From Quercus robur (taxonomy: Eukaryota; Streptophyta; Magnoliopsida; Fagales; Fagaceae): DNA of 64,000 nt. The position numbers and the translations under genes are program-made. The notes below the pieces were generated by a model. That model was not told the origin of the DNA. It ran no database searches and saw only the letters and a program-made list of their open reading frames with translations. Position 1 is the first letter of the stretch. Each line of letters opens with the position of its first letter. The stretch covers positions 2,542,001-2,606,000 of the forward strand of contig NC_065536.1 of the NCBI RefSeq assembly GCF_932294415.1. The letters run 5' to 3'. Shown one piece after another: positions 43,256-60,262 of this stretch.

Positions 43256-44861
43256 TCTCTTCTAAAAGTTCTGTGGGAAAATTGATCTTGGACATAAACA
43301 ACCATGATTGCCCAAAAGATTGAGAGGGAAGAAAATAATGTGACCTCTTTTGCTTCTCATATTTCTTCAAGTATTACCTTGTATATCTTAGTAGCTACCA
43401 AGAATGATAGCTTAATAGTAACTTCTGTAGAAAATTTAGGGTCTTTAACTGAGCATTTGAACATGGAACTTGGATATTGGATTGGTAAGTCTATACACAA
43501 CAAAAATACATGGCTATTGAGCTGTTGACTAACATGAAACACAATGTACATACTACATCCAATACTTTGGCCTCTGTGGCCAGTATGTAAATTTCTTCTT
43601 TTGTTGAATATAACGTCTGTTAACCAAAAAAAAAAAAAAAACAAGCAGCAAAATTCTAGCTATCATCTTATGGTAATGCTAATATTCCTAGCTGGGGCTA
43701 GCTAAGGTTTCTTTCTGCCTGACATGTCAAGCCAAGAAACAATGGTCAAATGTCTTGCAAGTTTTGTGGAGCAAATTCTGAATGTAAAAGGAATAGGATA
43801 AGGAGCTACTTTGTCACTTACGACTTTGGAGTTATCAACAATGTTAAATCACCATATATGCATTAGATTTGAATATCAATCATCATTATTAAGTGCCATA
43901 TTGCCTACTATTCAGACATGCCAGAAGTGCACCGCCACTGCCATTAGAAGCGTTGATAACTTGATAGTTGATATCCTCTTGAATGAAGAAAATTGACTAT
44001 GTTAGAGACACAACATTTTTTTACACTTGTTAAGATGATAAACTGTGTTTATTAGAAAATTCTCTTTTTCATTCGGATCAACCATTAGACACTTTTTATT
44101 ATACACCAATTACAATGAGTCGCGTCAACAATTGTGAAAAAAATTGTGAACATTTTGCTGTCCTTTGGACTTAAAACAAATAAAGAGCATTGAGGCTCTT
44201 TCTTTATTAGTGGGGGGGTGGAAGTCCTAGTTAAAATTTGACAGCTTGTTTGTTTTTTTACCAGTATTTTCTTTGTTTTATGTTGTGTCTGCTGGCCCCA
44301 CTTTCCTAATCATTACCTAATTTTCCTTATTCTTTTAGTGAAATCATAAAATAATCTATTATATAATAATTTTTTTTTAAAAGACAAGTTTTCAATTTTG
44401 GACTTGTTATATGTCACCAAAAAATAATAAAAATAAAAATATATAAAGACAATGAACTTAATCATCAATATAGATTTTCAAAAATAAAATAAAATCATCC
44501 AATAATATATTCTTCATTTGGTTCATCCATAGGTAGCCTGCCTAATTTTCTTTATCATTATCATTGACTTTAAAAGCATTTTTGATTCGTATATAAATTA
44601 CAAGGGTGATATTGTAATTTCCTATAGATCTTATAATCTAAGACATTGTGCTTGAGCCTGGTCTTTAAACGGCAAAAGGAGCTATGGTATATTCGCATGT
44701 TGCAATAATGATTTGGACTGTCCTTTTGACAATATAGGCGCCCATCTTGAAAGGACAATATTACCCTCATAAAGAGATTGTAGTCTAATTAGTACTACTT
44801 ACGTGTTCATGTGTTCTAATAAGTATTATTGTTTCCTCACAAAAAGTCTAACTAGTAAATT
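43256..44861. other. AT-rich spacer
   Basis: Open frames here, for example the minus-strand 147-codon one at 42927-43370, read as biased sequence that I cannot place in any family. A G run (44211-44220) is present. No gene is supported. Confidence 0.4.
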
Positions 44862-45080
44862 AGTTTAACTGGTAATGTCTCTTATTTTTTAATAAGAAAT
44901 TTGAGATTCTATCCCCTAAGGGCAATCATTAAGAGCAGACGTTATAAGTTAAAACTTTAAATTTTTTCGGTTTTCCATTGGTGAGTGTGTTGATGTCTGA
45001 TTCTCTTCGCATTATTATAAAAATGCAGGGGTTGTCACCTTCCTCTTCTACAAATATTTTTCCTTAAAAAAAAAAAAAAA
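44862..45080 (+). mobile_element. Worn SINE with A tail
   Basis: Head ttagtttaactggtaatgtct and B-box-like gagattctatcccc, then ...taagagcagacgttata, the same motif order as 18412-18575, ending in an A run at 45066-45080. Not a tRNA gene. Confidence 0.55.
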
Positions 45081-45952
45081 CTCTTTGTTGAGCATGAGAT
45101 TTGAATTTAAATATGATATGTATAAAAGAAATCTAACATTTTTTTTCCGAATGAAAAATATTAATTATCATAAAGTGTGTATCATTAATTTAAATCATAT
45201 CATATTTATAAAAATTATTATTATTTTATTTTTGATAAAAGTCTTGGTTAATTAATTATTATACTCTTATAGTTTCATCATAACATATGAAATGAAACTT
45301 CAACAGGGTTGAATGGACTGTTAATGTAATAATAGTGGAGCCTCCTTTGGTCACTTCAATCATTTTGAGCCTGATTAAAGCAACTGTATGAAAACAGGTT
45401 GAAATGATCAATATGTGAAAAGGTTTTTGTGATAGAAATTTTTAGTTGTAATGTGGATTACAATTTTGCCCAAATAATATAATAATAAATTTTGTTTTAA
45501 AAAAAAAAAAAAAAACTCCACCTAACTTAAACTATGTATAATCACACCACATTCTTCTCTTCTTGAAGTATTACGTAATTTTCTGGTGCTAGAACATGAA
45601 ACTTGAAATTTGAATGGATTATTAATGCAATATTTATAAGGATTTTTAGGTCAATGTCCAATAGAATAACTGTTGAGTCTAGATAAAGGTTTGAATATGT
45701 AGATGTTAGCTTTCTAGAGTTATGGACCTTTTATAGCTTAAGAAAACAAGAGAGTAGCTAAAAGGTTTGAACAAATTGTGTGAAAAAAATTTCTACTAAT
45801 AATTGATCTAATGACAAGTTCTTATTGAAAATTTTGACAAAATACACAAGATGTGATATTGTATGCACATCATGTGTATTGATCTCACCAATATTAAATT
45901 GAGTGACATGACAAGGATCATACATGTAGCCATGTGCCATACCAAAGCTTAA

Positions 45953-46065
45953 CTTCTCATCCACCCATCTCTTATATCCTACAACAAGTCATACCATAAA
46001 ATGCAATCTTCTCATCCGCCCATCTCTATATAACCTACCACAACAAGTCATACATAAAAATGTAA
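45953..46065. repeat. Two-copy ~55-bp tandem repeat
   Basis: cttctcatcc.cccatctct followed by tata.cctac and acaacaagtcata occurs at 45953 and again at 46008, with a few differences. Noncoding. Confidence 0.75.
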
Positions 46066-46168
46066 TAGTACTAGTAGTTGAGAAAAGTGGGCAATTTGTT
46101 TTCTTTATATAGGTTTAGAAATGTTCTAATTACTACCAAACCTCTTTCCCCTTTTAACCAAGTACTTA

Positions 46169-46662
46169 GAACACGTTTGGTACACTGTAATAATTATTAT
46201 ATGAGAATAGAAATAAGTATTACAATGAATACATTAAGTTATAATGTAATAAGTATTACTATTCATTAGTTTGGTGATCATTTAGGAATAGAATCCTGAA
46301 TATACATCCACAATGTCGTAGAGTATAAAAAGAAAGTGTAATTAAATCATTTTTAAGTCAAATTTCCTAAAATACACTTATTTTAGGGTGTTCAAAATAG
46401 AGCTAATAATTTGTTTTCTTTCCTTTTGAATATGTGGCAACTAATGACTTTTTAGGAAATTTTAAAAAAAAGTTATTACATATCGTGAAGGAATAGATAT
46501 TCAGTATTTTTGATAAGGAATAATTATTCCTCATTTTAAAGAATAACTATTCATAAAAAATAACTATTAATTGTAATAAAAACATAACAAAACAACTGAA
46601 TAGTTATGCAATATGAATATCTATTACATTATAGTGTCTATTACAGTCTACCAAACGTGTCA
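46169..46662. mobile_element. Tourist/Harbinger-like MITE
   Basis: Left end gaacacgtttggtacactgtaata and right end tattacagtctaccaaacgtgtca form about 22-bp inverted repeats with two or three mismatches. TTA flanks both sides (46166-46168 and 46663-46665). The AT-rich interior is full of taagtatta/aataact words. 494 bp, no transposase. Confidence 0.8.
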
Positions 46663-48974
46663 TTAGTATTGAGGAGCTACCGTTTGAATTAAAGAGTTTG
46701 GTGGTACCTCATAAGTGGGCAACTTATTGACAACATTAAAAGTAGTAAAAACTTTCTTTATCAAAACTTCATTAGATTAAAAATATTCCTAGAGGCAACT
46801 TAGTAGTTGAGCTCCCTATTATGGCTCTCTTAATACCATAATTATTGGGTTAGAGTTAGTTCGATAATTTTATGTAGTAACTAAGGAAAGATATTAGTAA
46901 TTTGTAGACTTAATTTAAAAGAACTATTAGCCTTTAACCACTCCACCATTTCTTTACACATATTACAAATAAAATATTTCACCATCATTTTGTAATGGTT
47001 TCTAACAAGAGAATTTAGCTGTTGTGAGAAAATCAATCATTTTCAAAAGTTTCATAAATGGTTTTAGAATCCAACTTTTTTTTTAGATTCCCTAAATTTT
47101 TTGGGATGATTTTATTGTAAGAATTCTTAAATTCTAAACCGTTCAATATTATATGGATGGTTAAACATTAAACTTTATCACATTATCAACATATGAAAAG
47201 TTATTGATTAACACAATTTTGATATTCATCTAAATAATTGATGACATGATAAATTTTGAGAGAATTATTTTCAATTTTTCAGGTTTATGTATAATTTTTT
47301 GGATATAATTGATCAGTTTTGTTTAGTCCAACTTTTTTTTTTAACTTCGATAAATAAATTAAAATAAGTTATCCTCAAGGAGCCATTTTTAAAAAAAAGG
47401 ATTATTAAGATTTAAAAACTTCGGCATATTCCCTCAAAAAAAAAAAAAAAAAATCCAGCATGTTTTTTACCTAAATAGAATCTATCAAATTATTCAAAAA
47501 GAACATGACGATAAAAATAAAATCTACAAAAAAAAAAAAAAAAAAAATTATCCAAATACCCTTAATAGGAAAGTGGGTGCCCAATAATCAAAATCACATA
47601 GGTGCCAAAATCAAATTCCCTTTAGACATTTATTAAACACCATACCTTTTTAAAATTCTAAAAAAAAAAAAAAAAAAAACCCAAAACACAAAACTTATAA
47701 AGTAAGTTTGAATGGTCAAAAAGATAGGCAGTAGGCACAGACTTCTTACAAAGTTTTATGATTTTCATTTACCGAATTTTTTTTTATTTGTTAAAATATT
47801 CCATTAAAAAAAATATAAAACTAAAAACACCACAAAATAATAATAAAATATTCATTATTTTTTTAAGAGCTTCGGTTCTTTCTTTGACTGTCACCAGCGC
47901 ATTATAGCACACTTCACAGAAAAAAGCAAAGCATTTACTCTCTCTCTCTCTAAAACACACACAAATCCATAAGAGTGAAAAGCCAAAAGCTTTGAAGTTT
48001 TTAACCCATCAAAAAACCCAACTGGATCTAAGTTTCTAAAGCCTCTGATACTTTGCTGTTCAAGGAGCTCTTGTTGATGCCTGGGAATTTCTGGTTTGAT
48101 CGGTATGGATGTTTTTTTTATAATTTTTTTTTTTAAAAAAATTTCTCAAAGACCCAGTTTTTGTTTTTTCACTTTTTTGAGGTTTTTGGTTCTCGGTGTT
48201 GTTTGTTTTTGTTAAAGTTTTGATCTTTGTTGTTGGGTTTGAGTTTGCGTTGTTGGGCTATTTGGTTGGTATGGATCTATGGGTTTCTTTGTTTAGCTAC
48301 TTTTTGTGATGGTTAAATTTTGTTTAGTTTATGATCATGTATTTTATGTTGGATTTACTTGCTTTAATTATCATTTTTTTAAAAAAAAAAGTTCTTTGAT
48401 TGCTTGTGGGTATTTATAGAGTGCAAAAGATTTATGCTTATCAGCTTCCATTTTCTTTATTTTTAAAGAGAAATTGCATCTTTGAGCTCTTTTTATTGAT
48501 CTCCAGATCTCTCTCTCAAAATTCCCATCTCTTATGTTAACTCAAAAAGGTGTCAAAATGTGAAAACTTTGATATTTTTTAGCTTGATGGGGTTTTATAG
48601 CTTTTTAGTGTTTGGTGTGGAAGTAGATAGGTTTTGACAAACCAAAACTTTGTGCATACTTTGATTTTGTTAAATATTTTGTGGGAATTTATAAGTTTAT
48701 GTTAAGCAGTTGATGTGAAGTGCTTAAGAAATCCTTGAATATATCTTTGGTTTTAGGTTTAGGTTGTGGAAGTAGGAGCATTTGTTTGATCTGCAGCTCA
48801 TCTTTTGTATTGTTGGCTAATTTGATGGGTTCTAGGTCTCATTCTGTTTCTTTCTGTATAGGTTTATAATTCATTCTTTTATGTGAATTATGGAGGATGG
48901 ATAAAGGATATTTATCTTGTACAAAGCACTGCACTATAGCTAAATTTGTTATTTCTTTATTTTTATTTGAGCAG
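46663..48974 (+). other. GSK3 upstream region and 5' leader intron
   Basis: 46666-47870 is AT-rich with several A runs (47437-47452, 47528-47547, 47661-47679) and no gene. Around 47935-48102 lies a probable 5' UTR exon starting in a tctctctc tract and ending at a donor (gatcg then gtatgg). An intron to 48974 (acceptor gagcag) separates it from the exon holding the kinase start codon. Confidence 0.5.
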
Positions 48975-49033
48975 GTAAATGATTGGTCTCATCAAGGTGA
49001 ATATTTAAGGAGATTAGGAAACATTTTATACTA

Positions 49034-52808
<3,775 letters not shown>

Positions 52809-55800
52809 TTTGATGTAATGTAACAAACCCACGAGTGTTCTCTCCGTATGGAGCTGTGTTCAATCTATTTATGCTATTTGTTCTCAGTTCTTCAATGTAT
52901 CTTTTGTTCTATTATTACCTTGTTTTGTAAAATCAGATTTAGAGATATGCTACCTATTTGCCCAAACCTCAATGGGTGTCTGATTACCTTGTTCTTGTAT
53001 CACAGCCAGATTGTAACCTCACATAGAGAAGACAAACATCAGCATTATCTAAGTGTTTTATCTGTATTGCTATTTCTAGATGACAATATCAGCATATGTC
53101 CGGTAGTTTCTATCTGTCATGGGATTTCAATGTTAGTCTAGGACTTGGGAAGTCATCTAATAGGAGACTGTAAAAGTCTTCTCACACCCTTTGTAAGTGC
53201 CTCAATAGTCTTGGTCTCTTAGCTTTTATACTTGGTTTCATGGTGTATTGAAGTAACCACCCTTGGTCTTGCATAAGCTTCATTGGTAGCAATTAAAATA
53301 TTTGTATCTCCATTAGGGGCCCTCGTTGTGGTGGTTTAGTTGTCATTTTCCAATAATTAAAAAAAAAAAACAATTTAAGGATTTGCTGTTCAAATAATAC
53401 AGGTGGTCAAGAAAACAACTAGATTGATTATTCTTTATTTTTCTAGGATAAACCTGACATTTCATGCCACCCAAGTCACTTTTGTTTTATGGTATTATTT
53501 GAAATATACAATCCGTCTTGTCCAATAATTGAATAGATGGTTGATTTTGTCAAACCAAAATCATCTTTGGTCCACATGTTTGCTCCTGTTCTCACGTTTC
53601 AGGCTGTGAATGATTTGTGGTCCGTCTCTGCCCACCATATATAAAAAAGAAACAAACGCTAAACACAGGACCAAGCTTGGGTAAAGTAAAGGTTCCTTAA
53701 TTGAGTTGAATTTTATCGTTGTATTGACTAATGAAGTCAATTGGAGAATTTAAGGTGCAGTATCTAAGAAATTTTACATAAATTTTATTCTAAACATATC
53801 TTTTTGATTATATCCACACATGTACTAGAGTTCATTTGAAACATGAGGCTGTGAAATTGGATTTCACGGGCATCAACATGGGTCCCTCGTCATTTTTCGT
53901 AGTTTGCCCTTAATTAATGATGAAGACTTTGTAGTGTGGTTAGAAAAGCACCCCCATTGTTGAAGCCTGCCCTTGAAATGGACAGGCCTCCTTCCTTACT
54001 TTCCTTCTTTCACTAACCTAACGTTTGACAGAGAAAGAAAGCATTCTCAAAAAAAAAAAAAAAAAAAAAAAGAGAGAGAGAGAGACAGAAAGAAAGGGAA
54101 TTCCATGCAAGTTTGGTCCTGAAGTTCCTTGTCAACTAACTTGGCTGCTTTTGCATATAATTGCTATCCTCCTTCGAATTGGCATTGTCTTCACTCTTCA
54201 TGACCAATTCTCCCATCTTGTATAACCAAAACTTGCTATATTTATTGCCAAAAACAAGGACAATGAGATTACTTTGATGAGAAAACAAGTTTACAAATGA
54301 TGGGATTTACAATTTAAGAATCATGATATTTCATATTTGAATATTGTGCTCTCTAGTGAATAATAGTTCTTTACAAGTGAAATCGTACATCTATCATTAC
54401 TAAAGTCTCTAGGAAGAGAGAATTCTCTCTTGTAGTAGTTACATGGACCATCCCTTTCATTAAATGTGAGATTTATAAGTGTTAGAGAAATGCTCCATAT
54501 GACTGTTATAAGAGATACATTCTTCTAAGAATGATTTGTTATTTAAAAAATAAGAGAGTTAATCACAGCTATTTATCCTAAATTAGGATATTTTACAAAA
54601 TTTCCCCTAAAAAAAAGGGTATTTACAATATATTCTAAACAATAAAAATCCTACAAATACAATCCCTCATATGCTAGTTTAGATGACATAGTAAACATTG
54701 TAAATTAATCTTGAAGTAGATGTTGATTATTAAATTAATCAAAGGTGTACAGGACTTTCATAATTAAACATGGATAGCTTGAATTTAAAAATAAAATAAA
54801 ATAAAATAAAATTGTGAGAGTAGCCCATCCCAAAGAAGTGATGAGACAATCATGATCTAGAAAACTTCTCATCTATTGCCACACCTACTTTATAATATGT
54901 CATACTAGTCGCTAACCCGTGTTAATCTTGATTTATTTACAATAGTCATCATATCATAAATTCATATTATACTTAGAAACATGAGGGAGCATTAATAATA
55001 TACAAATTTAAGCAATTGAACTTGCATAATAATCTTCTAAAAAAAAACTTGCATAATAAATTAAGTACTATCCAACAAATATTGTAACTCTTTTGGGAAT
55101 GAATGTTAAGTGAGCACAATTTTTCTAAGATGTATATGAATGTTTTGCAAATGTAACTTTCATAGATTTTTGTAAGAAGATTTAAACAATTCTTTGTTTC
55201 TTCTTCTTTGATTGCACATTAGGATTCTAATCTCAAAAAACCCTAACCTCAATATATGAAACATTCGATTATTAAATGAAAAATATCAATTAAACAAAAA
55301 TTAGAATATGAAAAACAAAAGAACTCATTATACAAAAATTTAAATAAAAATTAGAATATGAAAAACAAAAGAAATAAAAGTTACAAAAAGAAATTCACAT
55401 ACCTTGAGGACAAAGAGTTTTGTAGAAACAAAAGAAGTCTCTTTTGTAATATGGTTCTTTATGACAATCTTATTCTCGAAAATCCTAATAACAGAGGGAG
55501 TGGGAAAGAATTTCTAAGCAAATCCGGGAAAGAATAACTAATTAATTAATTGAAAATAAAGCCAAATAAAATAGAATTAGTAAAAATCTTAATAAGAGTT
55601 AGATTCTAAAAGAATTAATAGATTAATTAAAACCCCTTTCTTTGGGTTTAGATTTTGTCAAATAAATGAAGAATTGAAAGAAAATGTGATCACTCCAAAC
55701 CTTTTGTGTTTATATATTATAAAGTCAACAATAATAGGTTTATATTAGATTAAATAAACTCACTTTCAAAAAAAGAAAAAAGAAAAAGAAAAAGAAAAAG

Positions 55801-55910
55801 AAAAAGGTATTGTTTTAAACGGTTGTCGCTTTCAGTGTCCAGCAACAAAACGACATGCCACACTTCCTAATATAGGCGAAGAGACACACACATAGAGAGA
55901 GAGAGAGAGA
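52809..55910. other. GSK3 3' UTR and spacer
   Basis: GSK3 3' UTR is followed by AT-rich DNA. An A-run plus (AG)n lies at 54049-54085 and an (AAAAAG)n stretch at 55769-55806 just upstream of the next gene. No coding signal recognised. Confidence 0.5.
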
Positions 55911-58367
55911 ATGCCGTTGGGGAAATACTACTGCGACTACTGCGACAAGGAATTCCAAGACACCCCATATGTTCGGAAACGCCATCTCCAAGGTCTCCAA
56001 CACCTTAGAAACAAGGCTCTCTGGTTCGACTCCTTCCAATTCAAAGGTCTCTCCTTTTTCTTCTTCTCTCTCTATCTCTATGATTCTCTCACCTTTTTTT
56101 TTTTTACCAAGTTGCTTTTTTCATTTCAGATGCTAACCAGGCTTACACTGAAGGATTTGGCAAAGGGGTGTGCAACCGCTTTGTCAAGACGGTACCTTTT
56201 TGAAAATCTCTCTCTAAATTGCAATTTCTTTGGTTACCCATGTCGTTTTATTGGATATTGGATAATGGGTTCATGGCAGAATTTGGATTAGCTTTTGATT
56301 TTTCTTTGATTGCCCAAGTTGTTTGATTGGATATTGGATAATGGGTTAAAAGCAGAATCCATATTAGCCTTTTGCTTTGATTACCCAAGTTGTGTTGTGG
56401 GATAATGGGTCTATGCTTTATGTCAGAATTTATATTAGCTTATGCTTTTTCTTTGCATGGGTTGATGGCACAATTTAGATTACCTCTTGCGTAAGTTGCT
56501 GTCATTGTAGATTGTAGTGGTTGAGCTTCTTCTAGCTGTGTGTAAATGTGTCCTGCTATTCATTGTACATGTTGTTTGAGATAAAATAAAATCTGTTCAT
56601 TCATCTTTAAAAAAGGATTAGCTTTTGGGTTTTCTTTGATTGCCCAATTTGTTTTATTGGATGTAGAATAATGGGTTGAAGGCAGAAGATGGATTAACTT
56701 TCAATTTTTCTCTGATTACCCAAGTGGTCAAGTCATTTTGATAGATATTGGAGCTGGAGACTGGATTTAGACTAGCTCCAAGTCATTTTGTTGGACATTG
56801 GATTTTGGGTTGAAGGTAGAATTTAGATTATCTTTTGCTTTTCTTTGAGCACCCGGGTTGTTTTATTGTATTTTGGATAATGGGTTGGAGACATGATTTA
56901 TATTAGCTTTTGTGTTTTCTTTAATTACCCAATTCAGTTTCATTGGATATTGAGTAATGGGTTGAAGGAAGAATTTAGATAGCTTTTTCTCTTTCTCTAA
57001 TTGTTTAAGTAGTTTTATTGTGTCATAAATAATGGATTGGAGGAAAATTTTACTTTAGCCTTTTGTATTTTTTTTACTGGTTATGTAAGTTTAAGTTTAT
57101 TTTTGCCTTATGACCTTTAGGTCGATTAGCACTTCTTATTGTTTCCAAAGGAAATGTCCAGGGTTTGAATCCCCTCACATAAGATGTATCAAAAAAGTTT
57201 AAGTTTATTTCTAAGTGCAAAATGGGTTGGAGATAGAGTTTAACTTGGCTTTTGTTGTGAAAATTTGAGCTTGTTGTCTTGAGTACTGAAGTAATTTTAT
57301 TACATACTGAGTAATGGGTAGGAGGAGTTTATGTTTGCGTTTGGTTTGGGAATTTTAATTCGGTTTTCTTTGATTGCCCAATTAATATTAGTTGATAATG
57401 AAAAATTGGGTGAAGATCTTGCAATGGCTTTATAGCTTTTGGAATGGAAATGATTTGGCCTTGATTTAACATGTTGTTTTTTGGCATGATGGGAGTAAAG
57501 GGGTTTTGCCAGTATGGAGATTCTTGCAAATATGTTCATCCCAAAAACAACTTAGCAAATGTTAATAATCAAGGCATATCAGGTAAATTATGTCCCTAAT
57601 ATATATTATTCTCTTTAATTCTTTTTACTTATTTTTCAGGCTATTTTTCTTTTTAATTTTTAATTTATCTTATGAATTAAAACAAATCTGATTAATACTG
57701 TATCTTAAATTTGTTATAAAGCTCTTAGTTCTATAAAAAATGAAAAAAAGAAATGGGTTGTGGAAATATTCAAAACTGTATCTGGGTTAATAATGACATA
57801 TATGTTAGATAACTGTTAACAATGATACTATTAGATAACTAACTTTATCAAACATCAGTGACAGGCTTTGTGGATAACAATCAGTCACCAATTATCCCTG
57901 GAAATCAGTCGGTTGGAGGCAGTTTTTCAGGTAAGGATACATTGTATGTTTGCTTAGACTTGAGCGTTTATTTGTCAGTGGTTGCATTTGTCATAGTTTT
58001 TGGATTATTATTTTTTTCTTATGTTATTGTTAGACTTAATGTGGTATACAAACTATGCATAAGGTTTACTGCTGTTCAATCTTGAAGGAATGGGGCTTAA
58101 TTTCTTTATTCCTTTTTTAGTAACTGTAACATGTGGACATCAGCTTATAATCTGTTATCTGTCATAGACATTTTTATATTTATTTTTGTAGCTTTATTTT
58201 CTACGTTTCAGACTACTTTTACTCCAAATGCTTATGTTTCATCATTGTGATTCACAGGGGATGTAGTACGAGATAATATGGGAATGTCATGGGGCAATTT
58301 ACCTCCATCTCTAAAGCCTCCTCCAGAGGGTGGATATCCTTCTCTTCCCTCTGTGGATTGGGGATAG
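55911..58367 (+). CDS. U11/U12 snRNP 20K-like (ZMAT5 type) zinc-finger protein
   Basis: Matches the ZMAT5/U11-U12-20K family, a component of the minor (U12) spliceosome di-snRNP. Five exons: 55911-56046, 56130-56191, 57501-57582, 57859-57930 and 58258-58367, giving 153 aa in frame. An N-terminal U1-C-like C2H2 finger (YYCDYCDKEFQD; Cys8, Cys11, His25, His31) is followed by QAYTEGFGKGVCNRF and a CCCH finger (Cys60, Cys69, Cys75, His79; GFCQYGDSCKYVHPKN). The tail is Gly/Pro-rich and ends GGYPSLPSVDWG, typical of the plant members. ATG 55911 begins MPLGKYYC like the family. Intron 2 is 1.3 kb, mostly a minisatellite, and has a weak-looking acceptor. No defects; likely functional. A plain CCCH RNA-binding protein is the alternative label. 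Confidence 0.92.
56240..57060. repeat. Degenerate ~75-bp minisatellite in the zinc-finger gene's intron 2
   Basis: About nine worn copies of a unit like ttttctttgattgcccaagtt / ttattggatattggataatgggttgaaggcagaatttagattagc. The core aatgggtt or a near form falls at about 56262, 56338, 56402, 56668, 56878, 56955 and 57025, spaced mostly 64-80 bp apart. Further weak copies extend to about 57315. Noncoding. Confidence 0.8.
57108..57200 (+). mobile_element. SINE-like remnant in intron 2
   Basis: tttaggtcgattagcact (A-box-like) and agggtttgaatcccct (good B box) about 45 bp apart, then an A-rich end. It interrupts the minisatellite. Confidence 0.5.
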
Positions 58368-58980
58368 GTCTGCTACTTCATTTAGTCACCTTTTTGTGTG
58401 GTGCCAGTAATAGAGTTCCTTCTATATTTCCTATTACCTTTCCTCAACATACATTTTTTTTTTTTTTTTTTTTTTTTTCTTCGAGAAAGTTTCCTCAACA
58501 TACTTGATATGGTTACTATCTAATTTGAGATATGTGTGGATATAGGTTCATGCAGCTTCTGTATGTGATAGTTGAGTGGAAGATGTTGCTCATTTTTCCT
58601 CTATTAAGGAAAAAGAAAGGAAGTGTTTTTGATGTGGGAGGTGTAACAAAAATATTATTTTGATTTACTTTTATTTCCTTTTGGAAATCAATTGTATTTT
58701 TATTGGTCAAATGTATTTTATTATAGGTTTTAGTACTTAATTAATTTTATTAGTATAATTTTTAATTTCCTAGAGTCAAGGGTAGTTTTGTAATTCAACG
58801 ATGGGGATTTCCCAAGTCAATTAAAATTAGAATTAGGGTTTTGTCCTAGTAGTTTATATAAGCATAATATTGTACTTCTATGGAGACCGTTTATAGCTTG
58901 ATTGGTAAAAAATTCTCTTGAAATTCTTCCAATGATCTGGTGCCTAGTGCCTACACCACCCAACCAAGTGTTGACTCTTA

Positions 58981-59191
58981 GGCTATGTTTGTTTTGGGTG
59001 AAAATAACTTCTGAAAATGCTTTTCCGTATTTACGGGTGTTTGGTTGCTCATGGAAAATGCATTTTCCGAAAATGCTTTTCAGTTGACCTGTGTTGGGGG
59101 TGTAAATTGATTTCCGTTTTTATTTTACCTTCAAATACCATTTTCCGGAAAACAGAGAGAGAGCTGAGTGAGAGGGAGATTGCGCCCGCGC

Positions 59192-59236
<45 letters not shown>

Positions 59237-59799
59237 ACCGAACCCAGAAACCGACTCCGACGAACCCAAAAAACCTAAGACCGAGCTCGTTCGTCGCGCC
59301 GATCGCACCACCGGCGAGATCGTCACACCCCAGCACCGATCCACCCAAAACCGATCGTTCTCGTCGCACCCCAAAACCGATCGTCCTCGACCCAGATTCG
59401 TCGTCCCTGATCGCGATCTTGTCTTCGTGCCGATCACGATCGCAGCACCGCGCCGCGCGATCTCGCCTCTCGTCGAACCCAGTCGCCTCTCTCTTCCTTC
59501 TTCTCTCAATTTGACCGGATTATGAATTTTTTTTTTCTGGGTTTTATTTGTGTTTCTGGATTGAGAAATGAAATTATATACTTGTTTGGCAGCTAAGAAA
59601 ATGTGCGAAAATGTGAGCAATAAGTAGAAAATGTGTTTTCTATGGTATTTTCAACAACACAACCAAATACTAGAAAATATTTTTCACAACATTTTGTGAA
59701 ATGCAACCAAACACTTAAAAATATTTTCCTTTCCTGAAAATAGCATTTCCGGAAAATAAGTATTTTCCAGAAAATATTTTACATGAAACAAACACAGCC
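58981..59799. mobile_element. Harbinger/Tourist-like MITE with CpG-rich core
   Basis: Left end ggctatgtttgttttgggt and right end catgaaacaaacacagcc are inverted repeats (14 of the first 15 bp pair). TTA flanks both sides (58978-58980 and 59800-59802). Terminal arms carry aaaatgcttttcc/ggaaaa.attttc words; the core (59160-59480) is GC-rich with many cgatcg and a (GA)n run (59199-59231). 819 bp and no transposase. Similar in size, target and ends to 22207-23015. Confidence 0.88.
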
Positions 59800-60262
59800 T
59801 TAGAGGTTCTCTCTTGCTTGGTGCTGAATATAAGTCTAAGCAAGCCTATGTGTTGACTCCTAGGTTGCCTATCCTTTAGTTTATATTCTTCAATTTTGTT
59901 GTTGCATCGTTTTGGTTTTGTCCTGCATCAATGCTCCTTCAATCAGCCTGTCACTTGTTGCTTTATATAAACTTTTTGAATCCAGCGGTTGCCTCTGACT
60001 TGGTTTAGGCTACTTTAACACCTTTGAAATTAAAGTGTTTCTAGAAACTACATATTGAATATTTTGCAATGCCAAGAAATACAATAATTTGGAAAGGAAA
60101 AAAAATGTAAAGCTGTACACGAATAAATCGCAGTGCCCAACTTATAGGTACAACAAATAGGAGGGATGTCAGCAGTGTGATAATTCACGTTGCTATGATT
60201 ATAATTGTAGCTGAATGCATTTTTTATTGTTTGGAGTCCTTTTAATTTAATCTAGTTCAAAT

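Noticed and set aside
42927..43370. 147-codon minus-strand frame
   Set aside because: It overlaps the plus-strand end of the RPAP2 pseudogene and matches nothing I know.
59017..59620. Long Ser/Arg/Pro-rich frames on both strands
   Set aside because: They lie inside the MITE at 58981-59799 and are produced by its (GA)n and CGATCG-rich core.
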